DNA of 64,000 nucleotides from CAXBNB01 sp040222275 (GTDB taxonomy: Bacteria > Bacteroidota > Bacteroidia > Cytophagales > Cyclobacteriaceae). This document shows positions 9,097 to 18,049 of the stretch, piece by piece; positions within the stretch are counted from its first letter, which is position 1, and each line of letters begins with the position of its first letter. The stretch is taken from NCBI GenBank assembly GCA_040222275.1, contig JAVKDJ010000063.1, forward strand, positions 84,506-148,505, given 5' to 3'. A program made the position numbers and the translations under genes. The notes below the pieces were generated by a model. The model was given only the letters and a program-made list of their open reading frames with translations, was not told the DNA's origin and did not search any database.

Positions 9097-10598
9097 AAAA
9101 AATACCCTTTGCTATACTAACCCTTTGCCTCCTTGGCTGTGGGGGCAAATTGAGTCAAACTCCTGATTCTGACGGAAGGCAGAGACTCGTTATATTAGCT
9201 GATATGGGCAATGAGCCCGATGAGATGCAGCAAATGATTCACATGATCACCTGCTCCAACGAGTTCGACATTGAAGGCCTGATCGCTGTAACAGGTAAAT
9301 ATATGCGCCCGGGATCTCACCTGGGGGAATATCATTGGACAATTCACCCGGAACTCTTCATGGCAATTATTGATGCTTATGAAGTCGTTTATGAGAACCT
9401 GAAATCACATGATCTCAACTATCCTGAACCACAATACCTAAGAAGTGTTGTAGCTTCCGGACAAACCGAATATGGCATTGCAGATGTTGGCAAAGGAAAA
9501 TCAAGTGAAGGTTCGGAACTGATTATAAAGATTGTAGAAAAAGAGGATGAACGGCCCGTTTGGATCGTAATGAATGCCGGTTCCAACACGCTGGCACAGG
9601 CGCTATTTGATTATAGAGAAAGCCATTCTAAAGAAGAATTGGACACTTTTGTAAAAAAGCTAAGAGTATTTGAAAATGGGTCTCAGGATAATGCAGGTGC
9701 CTGGATTTGTAGTGAATTTCCGGAGATACACTGGATACGCAGCAACTTCCAAACCTACGCCTATGGAGGTCCGGGTTGGGCCAATCGAAAAGCAGGCTTA
9801 GGGCCTCATTATTGGAAGCCCTATGACTACAGCACCGAGGGACAGCTCGAATGGCAAAAAGAAAATATCATGAATGGTCATGGGGCTTTGGGAGAGATAT
9901 TCCCCGTAAGAAAGTTTCATGCATGGGGCGAAGGTGTGATTGGTTTCATGGAAGGTGGTGGCACCATTCCCTGGATGGGACTGGTCAACAAGGGATTATT
10001 CGATATCAATCAACCCTCATGGGGAGGATGGAGCGGTAGGTTTACCAGAGAGAAAACAAAGAATTTTTGGTCGCGGCACAAAGACATCAAAGTGGATGAG
10101 GAGAAAGTAGCTCCCTTCTATGTGTACAGCGAAGCACCGGATTTATGGTTTGATCCTGAAAATGACACTACTTACTCCGGCAACTTTTCCCCTGTATGGA
10201 GATGGAGAAGAGCCATGTACAATGATCAGATATGCCGGATGGATTGGTGTGTGAAGCCTTACAAGGAAGCCAACCATCATCCGGTTGCATCCTTCAATGG
10301 GGATACCTCAAATTCAATTATTCGCCTAAAAGCGAAACCTGGAGAAACCATCAACCTCGATGCATCCAGTTCTTTCGATCCGGACGATGACAAGCTCAAC
10401 TTCTCCTGGTGGGTATATCGCGAAGCAGGAAGCTACCCCGGCATTATATCGATTACCGATAATGACAAACCAAAGACCTCAATTACCCTTCCAAGTGGGG
10501 CAGCTGGTAAGCAGGTTCATGTGATCCTGGAAATCAATGATGCAAACCCTATAGCCTCGTTGTACGATTACCGACGGATTGTCATTGATACAGAGTAG
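9093..10598 (+). CDS. DUF1593 nucleoside-hydrolase-like / Sde182-type lipoprotein
   Basis: 501 residues with a lipobox LLGC (Cys16). The start RLVILADMGNEPDEMQQM (31-48) is the DUF1593 version of the nucleoside-hydrolase metal site (D37, N40, E41, D43). PVWIVMNAGSNTLAQAL is the conserved central strand and helix of the same family. The last 100 residues (..PGETINLDASSSFDPDDDKLNFSWWVYREAG) form the C-terminal beta domain of Sde182-like cellulose-binding proteins. Known relatives are secreted, occur in polysaccharide loci and have no proven reaction. Together with the 543-2723 product this makes two nucleoside-hydrolase-fold proteins in one operon. The start overlaps the upstream stop by 4 bp. 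Confidence 0.78.
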   Translation: MKKIPFAILTLCLLGCGGKLSQTPDSDGRQRLVILADMGNEPDEMQQMIHMITCSNEFDIEGLIAVTGKYMRPGSHLGEYHWTIHPELFMAIIDAYEVVYENLKSHDLNYPEPQYLRSVVASGQTEYGIADVGKGKSSEGSELIIKIVEKEDERPVWIVMNAGSNTLAQALFDYRESHSKEELDTFVKKLRVFENGSQDNAGAWICSEFPEIHWIRSNFQTYAYGGPGWANRKAGLGPHYWKPYDYSTEGQLEWQKENIMNGHGALGEIFPVRKFHAWGEGVIGFMEGGGTIPWMGLVNKGLFDINQPSWGGWSGRFTREKTKNFWSRHKDIKVDEEKVAPFYVYSEAPDLWFDPENDTTYSGNFSPVWRWRRAMYNDQICRMDWCVKPYKEANHHPVASFNGDTSNSIIRLKAKPGETINLDASSSFDPDDDKLNFSWWVYREAGSYPGIISITDNDKPKTSITLPSGAAGKQVHVILEINDANPIASLYDYRRIVIDTE

Positions 10599-10636
10599 AG
10601 GTTTTAAATTAAACATAAATAAACCACCATAGCATA

Positions 10637-12211
10637 ATGAAAAAAATTAGGATCGTCACATTGGTCGCCACATTGGTTTTGGGTAAATTTTATTTGAATA
10701 ATATTTATGCCCAGGGTGAAAAACCCAATATCATCTTCATCATGACCGATGACCATGCGTCTACTGCTATTGGGGCATATGGCGGTAGGTTGGCAGGCAT
10801 GAACCCAACGCCGAACATAGATAAGCTGGCTTCTGAAGGCATGCTTTTTACCAATGCGTTTTGCAACAATTCAATATGTGTTCCGAGCCGGGCCAGCATA
10901 CTCACTGGCCAGTACCCACAAACAAGCGGGGTGTTAGACCTGGACCATTCGCTGGATGTCGAAAAGCAGTACCTGCCAATCGAGATGAAAAAGCTCGGGT
11001 ATTCTACTGCAATCATTGGCAAGTGGCATTTAAAAAACGAACCGGTAAATTTTGACTATTACAAAGTGCTGCCTGTACAGGGAAAATACTTCGACCCGGA
11101 TTTTAGGGAAAAAGGGAAAGGGACATGGCCAGAAAACGTTGTAAATCATCCAGGCTATGCCACGGACATTATCACTGATATAACCATTAGGTATTTGAAA
11201 GACCTGGACAAATCCAAACCCTTCTTTCTCATGCATCACCACAAAGCTCCCCATGGTCCATTTTCATATCCTTCGCGTTATGATGATTATCTCGAGGACG
11301 TTGAGATACCCGAACCCGAAAGCCTTTACAGTCAGCCCTCATTCGGTTCGGAAGCAACCCGTGGACGCAACGATTCCCTTATCAATCATATTGGCACGTC
11401 GGTTTCGACCCGTCATATCGACCGTAGATCAGACAAGGAACCAGGCGATAAGGGAACCCATCAAGCCTATCAACACTATTTGAAAAGTTATTTGCGTTGC
11501 TCTAAAGGAGTTGATGATAATTTGGGGCGCCTGTTTGATTTTCTAAAAGCAGAGGGCCTGTGGGAAAATACCATTGTGATTTACACATCAGACCAGGGTA
11601 TGATGCTGGGAGAACACGATTATATTGACAAACGGTGGATGTATGAGGAATCAATGCGTATGCCCTTTATTATGCGTTATCCCGCATCCATCCAGCCAGA
11701 AAGCCAAACGGACTTGCTGATCAACAATACGGATTTTGCACCTACCATCATAGAACTCGCCGGAGGCAAAGCACCAGGGTATATGCAAGGCCGAAGTTTT
11801 ATGCGCACCCTGCAAGGCAAGAAAGAAAAAAACTGGCGGACCGCATCGTATTATCGCTACTGGATGCACATGATTCATCATTATGTGCCTGCCCATTTTG
11901 GAGTAAGGACGAAAGATTACAAACTGATTTTTTATTATAGTGCGCACTACCTGGAGCCTGAAGATTTTAAAGCACATTATTGGGACAAAAGATTCGGAGA
12001 GGCGACTAAAAATCCTATGCCAGCAGCATGGGAGTTTTATGATATGAAAAAAGACCCATTGGAAATGGTGAACGAATACAACAATCCGGAATATAAAAAA
12101 ACCATAGCCCAACTAAAAAAAGAACTCTCTAGAACACGTGAAGAACTGAACGAAACGGATGCCAATTATCCGAAATTTCAAAAGATCATTGATCAATATT
12201 GGGACAAGTAA
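10637..12211 (+). CDS. S1-family sulfatase, exported
   Basis: 524 residues, signal peptide cut near IYAQ (residue 26). NIIFIMTDDH carries the paired Asp calcium ligands (D38, D39), and CVPSRASILTG (81-91) is the sulfatase signature C-x-P-S-R, whose Cys81 would be converted to formylglycine. IIGKWHLK and TSDQGMMLGEHD supply the other conserved Lys, His and Asp ligands. It hydrolyses sulfate esters from glycan residues; which position or sugar is not readable. No maturase (anSME) gene lies in the window, so activation must come from elsewhere. Last gene of the plus-strand operon, 38 bp after the DUF1593 gene, implying that the target glycan of the locus is sulfated. Confidence 0.92.
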   Translation: MKKIRIVTLVATLVLGKFYLNNIYAQGEKPNIIFIMTDDHASTAIGAYGGRLAGMNPTPNIDKLASEGMLFTNAFCNNSICVPSRASILTGQYPQTSGVLDLDHSLDVEKQYLPIEMKKLGYSTAIIGKWHLKNEPVNFDYYKVLPVQGKYFDPDFREKGKGTWPENVVNHPGYATDIITDITIRYLKDLDKSKPFFLMHHHKAPHGPFSYPSRYDDYLEDVEIPEPESLYSQPSFGSEATRGRNDSLINHIGTSVSTRHIDRRSDKEPGDKGTHQAYQHYLKSYLRCSKGVDDNLGRLFDFLKAEGLWENTIVIYTSDQGMMLGEHDYIDKRWMYEESMRMPFIMRYPASIQPESQTDLLINNTDFAPTIIELAGGKAPGYMQGRSFMRTLQGKKEKNWRTASYYRYWMHMIHHYVPAHFGVRTKDYKLIFYYSAHYLEPEDFKAHYWDKRFGEATKNPMPAAWEFYDMKKDPLEMVNEYNNPEYKKTIAQLKKELSRTREELNETDANYPKFQKIIDQYWDK

Positions 12212-12405
12212 ATCTATGAGATAAAAATGTGATGGCTTTATTTATAATATCTGGAGTTGATATTGTTTTTGAATTAGTTGCCTCCTTCTTTATATAACGT
12301 GCATTATTAGTTCAATTCAAATAGCTGAAAACCTTCAATATTCAGATAATCAAGAAAGGCTTGAGTTTTTGGAATCCAATTTTCCAAAAGGTGATGTTCA
12401 ACAAT

Positions 12406-15400
12406 TCATTGAATAATTAAACCATTCAACTGATATGAAACAAGTGGCCCATCATTATTCGCAAAAAGTATTTTTTGGCCTTCAGTGGTTCCAAGCATAG
12501 CTATTTTCCGAATATCATAAGGGACATAAAGCCCGGACCTGCTGAATGGCACCTCTTCGAATTGGCCATTTCCATCCCCTTTCAGCAACCACCCAAAGCA
12601 AGCATCATTTCTTGGTGTTTCTACTTCAGACATAAATAAATTGCCTCCGCAAACCACATCCATGCTACCATCATGGTCATAATCTAAAGGAAGGAAGCTA
12701 TTGATTGATGAAGCCTGAACCGCAATGGGCAATTGGTGTATTTCATAATTTCCATTACCCAGGTTTTCAACATAAACACTGGCAAATATATGCGCCTGGT
12801 AATGCAGGGACTGCCCCAACAAATCGGGTTCATATATATTGCTGAGGCTCGCCGAAGCGAATTGATCATAACTTTTAAATTTTTGTTTGAGGCCAGGCAC
12901 CTGTTCTGAGGAGCACTGCTTGCCCCTGACAGGGTATTGCACCCCTTCCTGATAATAGCCGAGGACAATGTCCAATTTGCCATTTTGGTCATAATCATTG
13001 GCATAAACGTCAAATGTTTCGTCGGGGGAAGCCTTGTATTTGTAGTTGAGTCCGAGATTTCCCACCAGCCAGTCTTCATCCCCATCATTATCAAAATCAG
13101 CTGAAGCAATGGTGTTCCACCACCCAACAGTATTTTTGAAAATGTCGTCAACCTTGGAGTACTTTCCATTTTGGTTTTCCAAGACTGTTATCGGCATCCA
13201 TTCCCCCACCACAATCAAATCCTGGTCACCATCCAGGTCATAGTCTTGCCAAAGTGCATCTGTCACCATGCCTATCTTTTTTAGAATTGGGGCAATTTCT
13301 TCAGTGACATCAATAAATTTAGCCACTCCCCCGGATGAGTTGTTTTGTAGAATATAGCTATCGGCAGCTTCAGGATAGCGTCCCGGGCTTTGCCGCCCCC
13401 CAATGAATAAATCAAGGTCTCCATCTTTGTCATAGTCGGATGCTTTTACCACCCCGCCACTCACAAAAACATTAGGCAAACTACCCTTGACAAATTTGCC
13501 CTTGCCGTCGTTGAGATAAAGCCTGTCCAGGTAAAAAGAAGAGCCAGTTTCATATTCGTTGCTGCCACTTACTACGTAGAGATCCATGTCGGAATCATTG
13601 TCGGCATCAAAAAAAAGTGCATCGATATCTTCATGGTTTTGATCTGCCTGCAATAAGTATTCATTAGAAGGTACAAAAGTGCCATCAACATTTTGTATCA
13701 AAAGTTTTCCGGGCATATCAGCAGCCCCGCCTAAATAGAAATCATCCCTCTCGTCACCATTCACATCCCCAACGGCAAGTGCCGGGCCAAATTGTGACAT
13801 TTTATGTGGCAGCAGCACCTCATACTCGAAATCGTTGAATTCGTTTTCCTCATGTTCACTTAGCATTTCCCCTGATTGAAAAACCGAGGTTTGCTTGGGG
13901 TCGGATGGTGCCTTTTGATGCCTGCCGGAACTGTAGCGAATCGTGACCTGTTGATTCGCACGAACATTTTCCAACAATGAAACCGTACTATCTGGCCAAA
14001 CCACAGACAATTGTGCGATCATATTTTGTCCACCAAGCCCAAAATGCACCAAGGGCTCAACTGATGACTGATATCCCCGCACCATGGTGTGTTCGTGATA
14101 AAGTTTGATGGAATCATCTAAAATTTGAACTTTGGCATTCAACCCTAAGGGGTTTTCCGGTGGCCCCTCAAGTTTGATACGAAGGTAATTGCTGCCTAGT
14201 TGAGTGGAAAGGTTTTCGAAAATGCAGGCCACCGAATCAACATTGTTCAACACCAACTCCAGGTCACCATCATTGTCCAGGTCTGCATAGGCAACCCCGT
14301 TCGAAAACCCCTCAAACTGTATTCCCCAGCTTTTGTTGGTCCTCTCAAAGCTATGGCCTCCAATATTTCTAAACACATAATTATCGAGTGGTTGAGAAGG
14401 CATTTCATTGATAAGGTCTTTGATATTGAGCACTTTGTGTTCATACTTAATTTTGGTATCCCTTTTTCCGAGCCACTCAAAATAGTCCTTGTTGCTGATG
14501 TCCCGCTTGATGCCATTGGACACAAAAGCGTCCTTGTAACCATCGTTATCCAGGTCAACTAGCAGAGATGCCCAACTCCAGTCCGTTTTGTCCAGCCCAT
14601 CTATTTTGGCCACATCGCTGAAAAAGGGGAGTCCATTTTCCCTCACCCCATTGTTGCGTTGCAGGGTATTGTACATGTACTGGTGGTGCAATCCATTTCC
14701 AACTGTTTCCCAAAACACTTCGGTGTCCATGCTGGCCATGTTTGCCTTTGAGCGATAGTTATCGACTGGTGACATATCGGCCTGAAAAATATCCAACAGA
14801 CCATCGTTGTTGTAATCGGCGGCATCTACGCCCATTCCAAAAAAAGACGTGTGTTGTGTGGTTTCCTGCAATACATCACGGAAGGTACCATCGCCATTGT
14901 TCAGGTAAAAAAAGTCGGGCGAATTAAAATCGCTTGAAAGATAAACATCCACTAGTCCGTCATTGTTGAAATCGGACGCTACGGCTCCCAGGGTGAGCCC
15001 ATAGGCAAACAAACCCGCTTCCTTTGTTACATCACTAAATTTGCCCTGACCATCGTTTCTGTACAAATGGTCGGACTGGTTGTGTTTCAGGTTATCCATC
15101 AACCAGCGATATTGATGGGGAAGGGTTTTGAATTTTGTGATGGGGTAGTTGCAAACAAAAACATCAATATCACCATCCTGATCATAGTCGAAGAACAGTG
15201 TTTGGATGGTATTCCCTTCATCAGCTAACCCCATTTCCTCAGCACGATCAACAAATTTAGGAATACCATTTTCATCATTGCCTTGATTGATATAGCAAAT
15301 ATTTTTTGTCGATTGCCATTTTCCAGATACAGAAACATAAATATCCATGAGGCCGTCTGCGTTGATATCTGTCATGGAAACCCCGGTAACCCAGCGGTCG

Positions 15401-15726
15401 TCAGCCTGAACTTTGGCCTGCTGACTGATATCTTTAAATTTCAGGTTGCCCTGGTTTAGGTAGAGCTTGTTCTCCACCATGTTTCCTGTGAAATAGATGT
15501 CCTGAAGGCTGTCTCCATTGACATCTCCTATTGCGACACCACCACCCAAGTAGTAGTACCCATACTCCAGGTAATTCATGGAATCGGTAACCGTGAGGCG
15601 GTTCTCAAATGTGACACCAGAGCTTTCAAGATCCACTAAATTGAAACGCCTGTTTGATGGCTCAAAGTTTGTTTCGCAACCAGCGAGAATTGCGACTACA
15701 AATATTATCGAAAGATGCTTATTCAT
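12406..15726 (-). CDS. FG-GAP/VCBS repeat lipoprotein with ASPIC/UnbV domain
   Basis: 1106 residues from the ATG at 15726, chosen because MNKHLSIIFVVAILAGC is a clean lipoprotein signal (Cys17). The open frame continues upstream to 16002, but that extension would overlap the divergent sulfatase and lacks an export signal. Many FG-GAP beta-propeller blades with calcium-loop motifs are visible (DVNGDSLQDIYF, DFNNDGLVDVYL, DYNNDGLLDIF, DLDNDGYKDAF, DYDKDGDLDLFIGG, DFDNDGDEDWLVGN). An ASPIC/UnbV domain sits in the middle (LRIKLEGPPENPLGLNAKVQI to VWPDSTVSLLENV), and a second propeller follows it. Such CRTAC1-like proteins are common near SusCD loci and probably bind glycans or proteins at the surface; no enzyme activity is known. 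Confidence 0.88.
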   Translation of the reverse strand: MNKHLSIIFVVAILAGCETNFEPSNRRFNLVDLESSGVTFENRLTVTDSMNYLEYGYYYLGGGVAIGDVNGDSLQDIYFTGNMVENKLYLNQGNLKFKDISQQAKVQADDRWVTGVSMTDINADGLMDIYVSVSGKWQSTKNICYINQGNDENGIPKFVDRAEEMGLADEGNTIQTLFFDYDQDGDIDVFVCNYPITKFKTLPHQYRWLMDNLKHNQSDHLYRNDGQGKFSDVTKEAGLFAYGLTLGAVASDFNNDGLVDVYLSSDFNSPDFFYLNNGDGTFRDVLQETTQHTSFFGMGVDAADYNNDGLLDIFQADMSPVDNYRSKANMASMDTEVFWETVGNGLHHQYMYNTLQRNNGVRENGLPFFSDVAKIDGLDKTDWSWASLLVDLDNDGYKDAFVSNGIKRDISNKDYFEWLGKRDTKIKYEHKVLNIKDLINEMPSQPLDNYVFRNIGGHSFERTNKSWGIQFEGFSNGVAYADLDNDGDLELVLNNVDSVACIFENLSTQLGSNYLRIKLEGPPENPLGLNAKVQILDDSIKLYHEHTMVRGYQSSVEPLVHFGLGGQNMIAQLSVVWPDSTVSLLENVRANQQVTIRYSSGRHQKAPSDPKQTSVFQSGEMLSEHEENEFNDFEYEVLLPHKMSQFGPALAVGDVNGDERDDFYLGGAADMPGKLLIQNVDGTFVPSNEYLLQADQNHEDIDALFFDADNDSDMDLYVVSGSNEYETGSSFYLDRLYLNDGKGKFVKGSLPNVFVSGGVVKASDYDKDGDLDLFIGGRQSPGRYPEAADSYILQNNSSGGVAKFIDVTEEIAPILKKIGMVTDALWQDYDLDGDQDLIVVGEWMPITVLENQNGKYSKVDDIFKNTVGWWNTIASADFDNDGDEDWLVGNLGLNYKYKASPDETFDVYANDYDQNGKLDIVLGYYQEGVQYPVRGKQCSSEQVPGLKQKFKSYDQFASASLSNIYEPDLLGQSLHYQAHIFASVYVENLGNGNYEIHQLPIAVQASSINSFLPLDYDHDGSMDVVCGGNLFMSEVETPRNDACFGWLLKGDGNGQFEEVPFSRSGLYVPYDIRKIAMLGTTEGQKILFANNDGPLVSYQLNGLIIQ

Positions 15727-15953
15727 AAGAGGTAATGTACTGCATTTCATGCTATTAACACCCAAATTGAAGGCCGTAAAAATCATATAGACCAAAGATT
15801 TGGATATAGCAATAATTACTGTTTGGACAGAGGTCTTTTCGGGCAAGATCATCCCAAACCAATAAAAATTGACCCGGTTTGTGAGAAGGTCATTTCTTTC
15901 TTTAATTTTAGCACCAAAGTCATAATGCCCATCCAATTCACAGTAATTCTGCA

Positions 15954-17387
15954 ATGAAAAAAACCGCCACCTGCTTGAAAAACCCAGGCACTTCTTTTGC
16001 ATACTTTATGCTCGCCCTCAGTATGTCATTTGCCTGTACTACCAAAAAGGAAAGTATTCCCAACAAACCCAACATCATCTACATAATGGCCGATGATCTT
16101 GGTTATGGCGATACCGGTACCTATGGCCAGCAAAAAATCAAAACTCCCTACATCGATCAAATGGCTGCCGAGGGAATGAAGTTTTCGCAGCACTATGCAG
16201 GTTCCACGGTGTGTGGTCCTTCCCGGGCTTCACTGATGACAGGCAAACATACCGGGCATGGAACCGTCCGGGGCAACCCCAGGTGGACATCCACCGGGAA
16301 CCCCGTGGACATCCCTGTAGCCGAAGTGACTGTGGCGGATGAACTCAAAAGAGCCGGCTACACAAACGGCATTATAGGCAAATGGGGGCTGGCTGAGGCT
16401 AGTGAAGCGGCCCTCCCACTCAACCAGGGGTTCGACTATTTCTATGGATATCGAAAGCACCGCCAGGCGCACCATTACTACCCCGATACTTTATATGAGA
16501 ACAACAGGGCCTTTCATCCCAGGGGCAATGTGATTGAAACCAAAGAAGGCCAGTATGCACACGACAGTCTTACCGCAAAAGCCCTGCAGTTTATAGAAGC
16601 CAACAAGAAGGGGCCATTTTTCCTCTACCTGGCGTTCATTATACCTCATTATGAGCTCACAGTTCCGGAAGACTCCAAACAACCTTATCTGAACCTGGGT
16701 TGGGAAGAGCGTAAAATGAAAATGGGCCATTACCGGCACGACGAAGAAGGGCACACCACCTATGCCGGTATGGTCTCCCGGATGGACAGGGACATAGGGC
16801 GTATATTTGACCAGCTGAAAAAATCAGGCATAGATCAAAACACATTGGTGGTGTTCACCAGTGATAACGGCCATGAATTTGACAAGGAATTTTTCGACAG
16901 TAATGGCTTGTTAAAAGGCAAAAAAAGGGATTTGTACGAAGGGGGAATCAGGGTGCCTTTTATAACCAGATGGCCGGGGAAAATACAACCCGGCACAACC
17001 ACTGATCATATTGCGGCTTTTTGGGATTTCCTGCCCACTGCATGTGAGCTTGCCGGTATAAAACCTACAGCCCAGACCGATGGCATCTCCTACCTGCCTA
17101 CCCTTCTGGGCCAAAAACAGCCTCCACATGACTACCTGTATTGGGAGTTCAACGAAGGCCGGGGACCGATACAGGCCATACGAAAAGGAAAGTGGAAGGC
17201 CGTGAAATACTATCAAAAACCGGTAGAATTATATGACCTGGAAGCCGATTTGGGTGAAAACAATGACCTGGCGGAATCGTCTCCAGAAATAGTGGGTTCG
17301 ATGGAAATGCTTTTCAAAAATGCCAGAACAGAAAATGAGAATTTTCCTTTGGTGCCACACCCACGTGTAGCCGATACGCTAAAATAA
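15954..17387 (+). CDS. S1-family arylsulfatase, lipoprotein
   Basis: 477 residues. The signal ends in MSFAC (Cys28), a lipobox-like site, so the enzyme is probably anchored in the outer or inner membrane. IIYIMADDLGYGD gives the calcium ligands (D47, D48), VCGPSRASLMTG gives the C-x-P-S-R signature with Cys87 as the formylglycine site, and IIGKWGL and FTSDNGHEFD are the remaining active-site blocks. The downstream part (GKKRDLYEGGIRVPFITRWPG) is typical of N-acetylgalactosamine-sulfatase-like and arylsulfatase A-like members. Divergent from the FG-GAP gene across 227 bp and convergent with the RidA cluster. Substrate unknown; a sulfated amino sugar would fit the neighbours. Confidence 0.92.
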   Translation: MKKTATCLKNPGTSFAYFMLALSMSFACTTKKESIPNKPNIIYIMADDLGYGDTGTYGQQKIKTPYIDQMAAEGMKFSQHYAGSTVCGPSRASLMTGKHTGHGTVRGNPRWTSTGNPVDIPVAEVTVADELKRAGYTNGIIGKWGLAEASEAALPLNQGFDYFYGYRKHRQAHHYYPDTLYENNRAFHPRGNVIETKEGQYAHDSLTAKALQFIEANKKGPFFLYLAFIIPHYELTVPEDSKQPYLNLGWEERKMKMGHYRHDEEGHTTYAGMVSRMDRDIGRIFDQLKKSGIDQNTLVVFTSDNGHEFDKEFFDSNGLLKGKKRDLYEGGIRVPFITRWPGKIQPGTTTDHIAAFWDFLPTACELAGIKPTAQTDGISYLPTLLGQKQPPHDYLYWEFNEGRGPIQAIRKGKWKAVKYYQKPVELYDLEADLGENNDLAESSPEIVGSMEMLFKNARTENENFPLVPHPRVADTLK

Positions 17388-17413
17388 ACATGAGGTATTG
17401 GTGTTCCCTCGTT

Positions 17414-17980
17414 TTATGGGTAAACCTCCACGATCATTTCTATTTCTACGGCAATATTTCCAGGTAGCGAGCCCATGCCGACAGCAGCACGGGCATGCTT
17501 GCCCCGATCTCCAAATACTTCCACCATCAGGTCGGAGTAGCCATTGACCACTTTTGGATGATCGGTAAAGTCGGGAGCGGCATTCACCATTCCAAGCACT
17601 TTGACAATCCGCTTCACTTTGTTGAGATTGCCCAGTTCTGCCTTTAGCACAGACAATTGGTTGATGCCAGTCACCCGGGCGGCTTCATACCCCTGCTCGA
17701 TCGTTAAATCAGGCCCCACTTTGCCGGTAATATTTTCACCATTGGCCTGAAGAGGCCCCTTTCCAGCAAGAAATATCAGGTTCCCCGTGCGGACAGCATT
17801 TACATAATTGGCTACTGGTGCTGATGGCTTGCTCAATGTGATGCCGAGTTCTTCAAGCTTCTTCTCGGGATCATATCCCGGTGGGGGCCCGCTTTTCGTT
17901 TGCTCCCCTTCATTCGCCTTGGGTGTAGAAGTGCATGAGGCTATAGCCAGGGCAAACATGACAATAAAAATAGTTTTCAT
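17414..17980 (-). CDS. RidA-family (YjgF/UK114) lipoprotein
   Basis: 188 residues from the ATG at 17980: MKTIFIVMFALAIASC is a lipoprotein signal with Cys16; the longer frame to 18043 only adds an unlikely leader. The rest is a RidA trimer-forming domain (NYVNAVRTGNLIFLAGKGPLQ, GYEAARVTGINQLSVLKAELG, VVNGYSDLMVEVFGDRGKHARAAVG, LPGNIAVEIEMIVEV). The catalytic Arg of canonical RidA sits near the end of the GKHARAAVG segment, where A-R-A replaces the usual R-T/S, so activity may differ. RidA proteins hydrolyse reactive enamine/imine intermediates released by PLP enzymes. An outer or periplasmic lipoprotein form is unusual, and it lies 69 bp after an exported PLP enzyme, its logical partner. Confidence 0.85.
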   Translation of the reverse strand: MKTIFIVMFALAIASCTSTPKANEGEQTKSGPPPGYDPEKKLEELGITLSKPSAPVANYVNAVRTGNLIFLAGKGPLQANGENITGKVGPDLTIEQGYEAARVTGINQLSVLKAELGNLNKVKRIVKVLGMVNAAPDFTDHPKVVNGYSDLMVEVFGDRGKHARAAVGMGSLPGNIAVEIEMIVEVYP

Positions 17981-18049
17981 AATTGTGGCTATTAGGTTGG
18001 TTATAAACTGGCCATGCTGGAAAAGGTTCTGGCTCGTATCCAAAATTGT

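Noticed and set aside
15727..16002. N-terminal extension of the FG-GAP gene
   Set aside because: The frame stays open to 16002, but it overlaps the start of the divergent sulfatase and has no export signal, while an ATG at 15726 opens a textbook lipoprotein signal.
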